Below are positions 38,958 through 49,100 of a stretch of DNA of 64,000 nucleotides, piece by piece. Origin of the DNA: Trichaptum fuscoviolaceum (taxonomy: Eukaryota > Basidiomycota > Agaricomycetes > Hymenochaetales > Trichaptaceae); the NCBI GenBank assembly GCA_910574455.1, contig CAJSYZ010000002.1, forward strand, positions 5,047,671-5,111,670, read 5' to 3'. A program made the translations under genes and the position numbers. The notes beneath the pieces were generated by a model, which was given only the letters and a program-made list of their open reading frames with translations, was not told where the DNA came from and did not search any database. Within the stretch, counting starts at the first letter, position 1; each line of letters opens with the position of its first letter.

Positions 38958-39815
38958 CTACTCAATATCGAGCATTGGGAAGTGATGGATTATTGTATCC
39001 GGTAAGGCCAAGGCATCTTGATTCAAGACGGAAGCAACAGCAAACGTGCTGTGCGCGTCGATTGCCGCATCTAATAGAGCAGATGCAAGTGAGAAGATGG
39101 TCAGCCTGAGTGACAACTTGAAAAGGATAACTTACAATGGACTTGAGCAGCCGACAGCTCAACTTCGGCCCAATTGCTCATCGTGACCAAGACATCTTTT
39201 TCGATGTTTGTCTGCAGGAGCCTGCCCGCCATCTCCTCCAGCTTTATAAACGGTTGCGGAAACTTGAACCAGAGACGGGGGTTCAGAAGCAGCTGGAGCC
39301 AAGTTGGCGTTCTTGGCCAGAAATCGGGGTAAACGAAGCGCGCCCAATCTGTCAAATCGACACAGGAGGATACGGGAATGTCAAATTTATTCCTGATGCG
39401 AGTCGCATCACCTGCCAATTAGTTCAGTTATGCCGAATAATGAGAGAAGAAATGGGATTGTCGTACCAGCGATTCCTGCTGACACTTTCCATACAGTTTC
39501 ATCACCTAATAATTGTTCCAATCTTGGGGGAAGAGCATTAAGTAGATGAGTCCGGAGGAGGAACACATGTTGCTGAACCGCGAGTTGGATGAGGTCCACG
39601 CGATATAGCTCTGGTGAGTTACTCGCCCATTCAATGTCGAGGGCAACGAAGCGTCGTTCCGGGGCATCCGGCAAGGAAGCATAGATGACGTCTACGGCAT
39701 TCTCCATCGTCGCGGTGGTCAGACATACTTCAGGAACAAGAGGTCCGAGTGTATAACTGCGAAGTTGAAGAAGAGGCGTTGGCGGAACCCCCAGGTAGTC
39801 GAGGAGATGTTGCAT
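38958..39815 (-). CDS. 3'-5' exonuclease of the WRN/RNase D (DEDDy) group
   Basis: Three exons, 39467-39815, 39136-39411 and 38958-39070, sum to 738 nt, or 245 aa. The three exonuclease motifs are intact: Exo I VALDIEW supplies Asp and Glu, Exo II GDATRIRNKF supplies the second Asp, and Exo III YAAIDAHSTF supplies Tyr and Asp, making a DEDDy enzyme. The length is that of a stand-alone WRN-like exonuclease domain with no helicase. Such proteins trim DNA or RNA 3' ends. The start at 39815 (MQHLLDYLGVPPTP) is the first in-frame ATG. A minus-strand ORF just upstream (39730-39957, with FEYASREDFLGHKGGYLG) looks protein-like and might be an earlier exon, but I found no in-phase splice to join it. 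Confidence 0.88.
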
Positions 39816-40448
39816 CTGTTTGTGAAGCTGGCAAAAAGTCAGTGCAGTGATTTTGAGAGGAAATAGAAAGTAAGCACGAATTTTTGCATCCTAGATATCC
39901 TCCTTTGTGTCCAAGGAAGTCTTCGCGCGATGCGTACTCGAAGCACAGCATGGTCAATCAATAGGAGCATGTGGAGCCCCAACAGAATATGATAAAAGTT
40001 CATGGCGAAGGGTTGAATGGGTGGGTGGGTGGCGGGGAGGGGCGACACCCACTCCGAGTTCACATTTATACAAAGCTCTTGCACGCATTTTTCTGATGCC
40101 TTATTCTTCTGGGAAAAGAAGAGAGGAATCTATCAGTGCATTATACTATGGCTCGGATAAACCTCAAGCTGAACTGACAGGAGATAAGAAGGATTTCTTC
40201 TAGATGACTCGATTATGAGGCTTCTTTTCATTTTATGCACAAACAAACAAGAAAGTGAGTCAGGTTAACTCCGAAGAAGTCAGGAAGACATAGCCCACTG
40301 CACAAGAAGCTGTTCCATCAGCTCTAGAAGGCAAAGCCACGAGTAAGCCGTCATACAATCAGTCATCCCTGGATACAACTCGAAACCGGAACCATGCCAA
40401 TGTGGGAAATGGGATCAATGCATCCCAATCCGCTATGGAAGAAGTAGT
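39816..40448. other. Intergenic region, possible upstream exon of the exonuclease gene
   Basis: This 633-bp stretch holds the ORF mentioned under the exonuclease (39850-39950 minus) and otherwise nothing recognisable. Confidence 0.4.
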
Positions 40449-41780
40449 TTAAATGAAGGAGCGTTTCTTGTCCTTAGAGCTGGGGGGATTGCGCTGTCGG
40501 CCGATAATCGACTTATTCTGCATGTTGAAACCGAGCGATCTCCGTTTCGGCGGCAATGGTGGTGGCACAGAGGTGTTTGTCGAGGAATAGGACATGACTA
40601 CTTGAACGATATCTAAGATGAAGTAATACTTTTTCCCGTTTGATGAATTCGCAATTTGCGTCGTGAGCTGCTTTGCCAACGTCAGGTAGACTGTTTGACG
40701 CACCTCTCATCAATGAGCTCGAGCTCAAGGTTGCGGTACTCGAGGCATCGGACGCAAAATACCGACACCGGAATTTCCGAAATCGATCCAGAGGATGGGG
40801 TGGGGTGGGGAGGCTGATCCCATCGAGCTCGCCTTCGCGTTTGGTGATCTCGGGCTTCTTGACGTCCGCGTACAGGAAGAAGTCGCAGAAGAGCGCTTGA
40901 GCCTGCCTAGGGCTTGCGCTTTTGAACTCGATCCAAACATCCATGCCACCGGGGTGCGAGAGCGCGGGGTCGAAACGCTCAAGATGGTTCGTCGCTGCGA
41001 CGAGACGAGGAAGCGGCCAACAGCAGCGGCGACACCATCAAGTGCGTTAAGAAGGCCAGAAAGAGAGAGCGTGTTCACGTCGGATAGAGTGTCATATTTC
41101 TTGCTTTTCTTCTTCTTGCCAATTTCTTCATTGTCGTCATCATCGTCATCTTATCCTTGTTGTCGGACAACAAAGAGCTCTTCTTCTTACCACCAGGAAC
41201 ACAGGTTGAGGACCCGTCGCGCGAAGTTGAGCGAGTGAATGCAGCGTCAAGGTCCTCGAGAAGGACAATACACGGGGCAGGCACACGGCCCATAAGCGAC
41301 GACAACGTCACATCGTTCATCCAAAAAGCGGATCGTGAGATGGCGAGAATGTCGAGCATGAGCGCGCCAGCAAGGGCATGGATCAACGATGATCTGCCCA
41401 AGCCAGGGACACGATAGAGGAAATTGTCGCGACGAGAGTGGTTACCACGGTCAGCGCACCACTGATTCAGAAAGAGAGGTTAAACTTTCAGTCGATGTGT
41501 GGCACTTTATGTACATACCTTCTCTGATTGCAAGAAGTCCCTTGTGTCGGCAAGGAGCATCTCTTAAATCCCCGCCATGAGCCATGGAATCAGCGAAATA
41601 GATATGAATTTGATGGTCGTCTGGTGAGGCAAACTGGAAGCCTTTGAGCTCCTCATCTCCGAATGACTTGTCTCTAAAAGAAGACTTGCCCGGCAAGATG
41701 GTGCGCGCTGTCGTCTCGAACTCGTAAGCGTGCTGGCATTCTAAGCGCTTCAACAACCATAGCATCAGCCAGTCATGTAG
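40449..41780 (-). pseudogene. BCS1-like AAA ATPase, degraded
   Basis: BCS1-like AAA proteins form large families in Agaricomycetes. The fragment begins around DWLMLWLLKR (BCS1 N-domain), continues through FETTART, DHQIHIYFADS and GRSSLIHALAGALMLDI, then CIVLLEDLDAAFTR (Walker B region), SLSGLLNALDGVAAA and, in another frame, ATNHLERFDPALSHPG and MDVWIEF. The Walker A reads VPGLGRSS instead of the family's VPGSGKSS, so the ATP-binding Lys is replaced by Arg. The frame breaks in the acidic repeat near 41130-41150 and at 41000-41010, where TCGTC looks duplicated. The segment between FETTART and HQIHIYFADS is much shorter than normal. Together these argue for a dead copy rather than sequencing error alone. 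The 5' end is uncertain and may extend to about 42300. Confidence 0.72.
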
Positions 41781-43195
41781 TTGTGTTCATCGGGTCATGA
41801 GCTATTGTTGCAATAGCGGATAACTACTAGGGCTACTTACCAGTCCCCACAACAATGAAAGTGTCTCCGGAAGTCTCTAGTTTCCAACCTGACCATGGCT
41901 GTCAGTGGTGGTAGCGGACGACGGAGGGCCTGTGATGCCAGTGTCAGACCCCACGTGGGAAGTCATCATGTCGATGCTGGGTACTACTAGTAGCAGGAGT
42001 GCGATGGCAATGGTGGTGGTGCTGTCTGGCGGTGTTCCAGAATTGCACCATCTTGCGTGCGCTGTAAACGGTGTGAGCTAGGATTCTGTATCAAATGGTA
42101 TGTAAATAACGTGAAGTAAAAGGATTGAGAAGGAGAATAAACTCACCAGCCTTGAACTCCTGTGCCATGCTCGTGCAGACCTCTGTCTCCCATTCCGCCC
42201 AGATCTGTTACGACATAATTTAGTACAAAGTGCAGGAGAGCAGCGCATGGAAGATGTCATATGTGAAGGAGACAGCGCCAAGGTTGAAAAAAATGACAAG
42301 CCTCAAGGTAGTGCAAGAGGATGAGATGAGAGAGTTTGTGCGCATGGTTGGGGAGTTGAGGAAGGGGCTCACTGGCAGTCTGGGAAAAGGCGAGCGGCGA
42401 TGTCCACGTCGGGCTCTTGCTGACTCGGAGTCGGGAAAACAACTTGAATAGTACTACTACTAGATACAGGCCGAGCTGCGCCGGCAAATCCCTTACTCCC
42501 ACACTTTATAGCCACGTATTACTTATTGTGTAATGAGTCCATATATATAATGCACATTTGATGTAGGATCAAAGTGACATCATGCTGTGCGTTAATTGAG
42601 TCATGAGGCTAATATCGCACGCTTTAAATACACTCTCTCATTGACTGTTGTCTTATCTCAGTTAACAATGTCATTGTACGTTTGTCTAGGAATACAGTGT
42701 GTGCGGCGCGGGCGATTTGTAGATTTGTAGACTAGATATCTTGTGCCTGTTCACTTCGCCACGTGGATTAGGATTTAGGCTTTGTGATTCAGACGATCAG
42801 AAATAAACGGCGATTTGAATTTATGTTTTCGCAGACTTGCACTTTCACTCATATAACACTTTGTGTCTCTTTAAACGGGGTCCATTTTTTTTGACATTGA
42901 TATCTTACTTGTACATATGTCGTAGTTACAGATTTAATACAAGAATCATTAGAAGAAAAGTGATGTCGAATTTCATTGAATTTTCTGTCAGTTTACTAGA
43001 TCAAACATTGCGTAAGACGAGAAGCATCGACCTTCTTTCATTCCTAGGAGCGCAGCCTTTGAGCGTTAGGCGCCGATGCTGTACCGTGAGTATGGCACGT
43101 ACAAGGTTTGCGCTGCTCGTCGTTTGTGACTCTCTATTGCTTTCCTCACAAACTCTGTCTGCCTCCTTCACCTTCGCATATGTTCTTGCCCTCTA
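41781..43195. other. Intergenic region, decayed sequence
   Basis: This stretch may hold the lost 5' part of the BCS1-like copy (a hydrophobic minus-strand ORF lies at 42257-42502). The rest is AT-rich with a pyrimidine-rich run just before the ATG at 43196. No supported gene was found. Confidence 0.4.
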
Positions 43196-46100
43196 ATGTC
43201 TACCGTCGCCGTCCTCCAACGCCGTCAACGTTCGCGTCACGGGCGAGATGCACTAGAAGCATTGAAGTTCATCGGGTCGCTGGTGCTCGAGGTGGTGGGG
43301 GCGACCGAGATTGGTCGACTGGCGACAAAGGGTATCAAATACCTCATCAAGAGGCAAGAGGCACGTACGACTTTACTTCCTTCTCCATCGACGCTGTCTC
43401 TGACAGTTGAAGGTCGAGCAGATGGCGCGAGACCTGAGCGACAAGTTGGAGGGACTGCGTGCAGGAGGCAACGACCTGTTACAGGTCTTGTTACCTCTGC
43501 AGTTTCATACGAGGACTCAGGCGTCGTTGGATGCCATTGTCCGGTACGTCGTGTCATCTTCTTGTCGAGATCCCGGGCTCCTTTTCTCATTTCCCGCACT
43601 TTCCCGCCAAGGATCCCGACATGAGCAGACAAACCCGCGGGGAGAATCCCGCCATTGGATTCCCCGCGCGAAACCTCATTCCCGAATCGCACGATCCCAT
43701 GCTCACGTGACTTATCCCGCACCACCGTCCCGGCAACCATGCACGCATACACACACTCATTTACGACGACCCGCCACGGCACACGTACATTCACTTATCA
43801 ACATACGCTCATTAATCCGTTAGTACCTCAAGGTGACGACCTGCAACAGTCTGGCATACCTAGTCTGGCTAGTCGCGGCCCCGGACCGGACGCTGACGTC
43901 CACGGACAGGCCGTAGCCATCTGGAGAGACGGGATAGACATGCCTAGCAGTGCGGTCGTAGCATGTATCGTTTGTAGTAGATAGGTGCGCATTGCGCAAG
44001 GACACTTAGCGTAGATTAACTATACAGTCTTTACGAAGTAGATAAATAGCTGTAGGCATCGTAAGGAGCACCCCACTTTTGACCTCTTGTGGAGTGCTTC
44101 CTTAGGTGCGATCTCTCTCTTTTCTCCTGTGTAGTTAGTTGCGCAATACTTACTTGTGGAGTGCTTCCTTAGGGATCCGCTTACTTGATGTTCAAAGCAG
44201 TGAAGAGTCCTAGCTGGCCTTGAGAATCCCGCGACGCGCCTGGATAGAATCCCGCGCGTTTCCCGCCTGAATTCCCACGCTCGTTCCCAGTCGCGAATCC
44301 AGATTCCCGAACGCGGGTTCTTGTCGCGAATTCCAGTTTCCCGAACTGTTTCCCGCTACAATTCCCGACGGTCGTAACATTAGGTCAAAAGTCCTGGCTC
44401 ACCGCCGCTCGGACTCGACACCCTCACGCTCTTTACTTCTACCCCCGCACCCGTACCGCCGACCAGCGATGTCATCCCACCAGGAATGGGGAGGACTCGC
44501 AGATACCTTCGCTTTCCCGTCCCCGAGCTCCTCGATGGAGGAAGACAAACTCCAGCCCATCCTTGATCGCCTCGACACCCTCGAAAAACGCTACTCCAAG
44601 TTAGTCAACGAACACAATCAGGTTCAGAACACTGTCGCCCAGCTCAAGCACGCCAACCAGGCGTTAGAAGCCCAAATCGCGAGCCAGCCCGCCTCCCCGT
44701 CTGGGGGTGGAGCAGGGCTCAAGATGAAGCTTCCCGACACCTTCGAAGGCGAACGAGCCAAGCTGGAAAACTGGATTCACCAGATTAAGCTCTACCTGTT
44801 CGGACAACATCCGGGGCTGGACGAAACCCGCAAGGTCGCATTCGCCCTGATGCTACTGCGGGGACCGGCGCAAGACTGGGCACGACCCATTCTAGATCGA
44901 CTCCAGGACATCCCGACACCGCCAGAAGCCGCCAGCCTGGAGGCCCTGTTCGCCGCCCTTCGCGCCTCTTACGGAGAAATCGATGCAGACAAAGCCGCAG
45001 CCGACAAACTGATGCGCCTACGCCAGACAGGAACGGTCGCAGAGTTTGCGTCGCAATTCCGTGCCCTCCAAGCCCTCACCGGGTGGCCCAAGGACGCGAC
45101 GACTGATGTCATCTACCTCGACATGTTCCGGAAGGGACTCAAAGACCAGGTTCGCCAGCACATCGCCAGCACAGAGGCGAAGGATATGAAATTCGATGCC
45201 TACGTCAACTGGGTTTCCGAGACGGACGAGAAGCTAAGGCTCGCACACGCCTATGGACCAGTATCGAAGCCAGCGGCTACGCCCCGAAGCAATCCCGGCA
45301 CCACTAGTTCAGCTCCGCGTACGATCCCGACTGCGGGCGCAAGCTCGACGAAGGATCCCAACGCGATGGAGATTGACAGGGTGCGCCGGGAGCGCAGGAG
45401 TAAGGGACTATGCTACTACTGCGGAGAGAAAGACCATCTGGTGAGCGATTGCCCAACGCGACCGCCAACCCGAAACCTAAAGGCGACGAAATCCACGTCC
45501 CCGTCGAGCCCACGCCCCCCGCGCTCCAGTCATTCGAAGAAACGCTCAAACGTATGGCGGAACAGTACGTCCAGAATGTGCAGCAGTCCGTGCTACAGAA
45601 CGCATTCGCCGCCATGACGCCCGCCGCCAAGAACGTTCACAATCCCGAAGCCCCGCCCCCAGCGGATTTTCAGTAGGGTCGTATTGCTCAGTCGCGCCCT
45701 ATACGACCCAACCGCCCTTGTGGCCGAAGAACTCTCTTAATAATGGTCCCTTGTATTTAACCATCTCTACAATAGACCGTCGTCTTAGACGACATTTGAA
45801 GTTCCCGGTACAGGTTAGCGACGGAAAGACGGATGCCTTAGCCACAGTAATGTTAGACAGCGGTGCGTCGGGAACTTTCATAAATTCCCGCTACGTTTCG
45901 CGACACGGACTCCAGACCCGGGACTTGGTAATCCCGATACTTTTGCGAAACGCAGACAATTCCCCGAACGCGATTGGACGCATCACCAAGGAAGTAGTCC
46001 TCAACGTCGAGATGAAGGGACACTTAGAACAGTTGACCATGGCCGTCGCGGATATTGGCGACGACGATATTATCATGGGGATCGACTGGTTGCGGCACCA

Positions 46101-49100
46101 TAACCCAACCATTGACTGGACCAACGATGTGGTCGATCTCAACCGCTGCCCGCCCCAGTGTGACAACCAGCAACGCCTGGTCCCGCTTCCCCGCCTCGCC
46201 ATAGCAGAAGAAGTCGAGACCCCCTGGGGGCCCGACAGGACCCAGGCCGAATGGGAAGCTGTCCCACCGGGATTTCGGTACTCAGAAAAATATTGGGACC
46301 AGTACCACGACGCCGAATCCTACTTCGTCACGACGGACGACCATTTCGCGTACAAAATTGCCGCCTCGTACACCCACTCCCAGGCCATCGCTGAGAAGTC
46401 TGCGGTGAAGGAAGGCGAGAAAACCTTCGAAGAACTAGTTCCCCCCGAATTCCGTGAGTTTGCCGACGTTTTCTCGAAAGTTGAATCCGAAAGGCTTCCA
46501 CTGCGCAAGCCGTATGACCACGCCATAGATTTAGAACCCGGGAAGGTTCCCCCGTACAGCAAAATCTATCCCTTGGCCCCAGCTGAACGCGATGCCCTTC
46601 GCGAATTCGTTGACGAAAACCTGCGCAAGGGGTACATACGACCTTCGAAATCCCCTGCAGCGGCTCCCGTCTTCTTTATCAAGAAAAAGGATGGAACCTT
46701 GCGCATGGTAGTCGATTACCGACGACTGAACGACATCACGGTCAAGAATCGATACCCGCTTCCCCTCACGATGGAACTCGTAGACGCGCTGCAAAAGGCG
46801 AAGGTTTTCACGACTCTAGATTTACGATGGGGCTACCACAATGTGCGACTGAAGCAAGGCGACGAGTGGAAGGCTGCATTTCGGACTCAGGCAGGACATT
46901 TCGAACCAACGGTGATGACATTCGGGCTCACGAATGCCCCAGCGACCTTCCAGCACATGATGAACGATATCTTCAAAGACCTCATTGGAGTATACGTGAT
47001 CATCTATCTTGACGACTTGCTAATCTTTTCCGAAGATGAATCGCAGCACGATGAACACGTACGGGAAGTCCTTAAACGGCTACGCGAAAACGACTTGTTC
47101 TGCAAACCCGAAAAGTGCAAATTCAAACAGACTTCCGTCGAGTATCTCGGGATGATTATTTCGCAGGGAAAGGTGGCGATGGATCCCCGCCAAGGTACAG
47201 GCGGTCCTCGACTGGCCTACCCCGAAAAAGGTGAAAGACATTCAAGCCTTCCTCGGGTTCGCGAATTTCTATCGACGCTTCATTCGGGATTTCTCGCACA
47301 TCGTCAAACCGCTCACGACGCTGCTGAAGAAGGACGTTCGCTGGGCCTGGACAGAAAACCAGCAGTTCGCCTTCGACTATCTCAAGCGCATGTTCACGAC
47401 CGCCCCCGTCCTGATGATGCCAGACATGTCGCGACAATTCATCGTGGAATGCGACGCCTCTGATTTCGCGACCGGCGCGGTCTTGTCCCAGGAAGGCGAC
47501 GACGGGCTGATACATCCGGTCGCCTTTTTCTCGAAATCCCTCAACGATGCGGAACGCAACTACGAGATTTACGACAAGGAGCTACTCGCGATTATTAGAG
47601 CTCTTGACGAGTGGCGACATTATCTCGAAGGTGCGAGTCATAAACTCGATATCGTGTCTGACCACAAGAATCTGCTATATTTCTCTGAATCCCGAACGCT
47701 GACGCGACGCCAAGCCCGGTGGAGTCTGTTCCTCACTCGCTTCGACTTTACGATTCGCCATCGCCCAGGGCGACTCGGGGGCAAACCCGACGCCATGTCA
47801 CGACGCGTCGATCTTCAACCCGAAGGCGAAGACAACACGGGACGGACCCTCTTGACCCCCGAAATGTTTCGACTAAAAGCAATTCGTCGGGGAATGACAC
47901 AGGTACACGGGGATCAGGCCCTCCTACGACACATTCGTAAGTCAGATCAGTATGAAGACGAACTGGTGGACGCAATCGAGTTGGTCAAGTCCAAGGCGCC
48001 TCGAGTCCTGACCAAGGAACTTGAGGACTGGAGCACCGAGGAAGGCCTCATCCTGTACCAGGGTAAGGTTTACGTCCCGAAAGACGAGACCATTCGCCGG
48101 GATGTGGTGAAGACTTACCACGACAGTCTCCCCGCCGGACATCCTGGACGTTGGAAAACGTTTGAGATGGTAAGCCGCAACTACTGGTGGCCCGGGATGT
48201 CTAACTTCGCAGAACGATACGTTTCGGGATGCGATACCTGCGCACGCACGAAGAACCGATCCCAACGCCCGGTAGGACTCCTGCAACCGAACGAAATCCC
48301 GCAGGGCCCCTGGCAGGCGATTTCGTGCGATTTCATCACCCAGCTCCCCCGATCTGAGGATTACGACGCAATTTTCGTGGTGGTCGACCGTCTCACCAAG
48401 CAAGCGCATTTTATCCCGACCACGTCTGACATCGATGCACCGGAAACTGCGGAACTATTCCTGCAGCACGTCTGGAAGCTGCACGGAACCCCCCGCCAGA
48501 TCATATCCGACCGCGGACCACAGTTTGTCGCGCAGTTCATGAAGGCCCTCTTTTCCCGACTCGGTATCAAGGGTACCACGTCGACTGCGTATCACCCGCA
48601 GACGGATGGGCAAACCGAAAGGGTAAACCAAGAGCTGGAACAGTATTTACGGGCTTTCATAGATACACGACAAGAAAACTGGGCCGGATTACTCCCAATG
48701 GCAGAGTTCGCGCACAACACGAAAGCGCACGCGGCAACACGACAATCCCCGTTCGCGCTTGTCTACGGCTACAATCCCGAATTCACGATTGCCCCGAGCG
48801 ACGGCCTGTCCACGGTCCCCGCCGCGGACGCACGACTACAGGAGCTTCAGCAGGCACAGGAAGAGGCAAGAGCGGCTTTGGAGGTTGCGGCAGAGCGCAT
48901 GAAGCAGCACTACGATCAGGCCAGGAACGAGGCCCCGCAGTACGCAGTCGGGGATAAAGTATGGCTTGAGGCGACGAACGTTCGGCGACCAGGAGCGCGC
49001 AAATTATTACCGAAACGACTAGGGCCGTATAAAGTGAAGGCAAAGCTAAGTGACCTCACCTACGAACTCGAACTCCCCGCGTCGCTGAAGATTCATCCCG

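Noticed and set aside
43655..43984. ORFs inside the LTRs (also 49542-49871 and 63188-63433)
   Set aside because: They recur only because the LTR is repeated. They have no domain, and the composition reflects the TCCCG-rich LTR.
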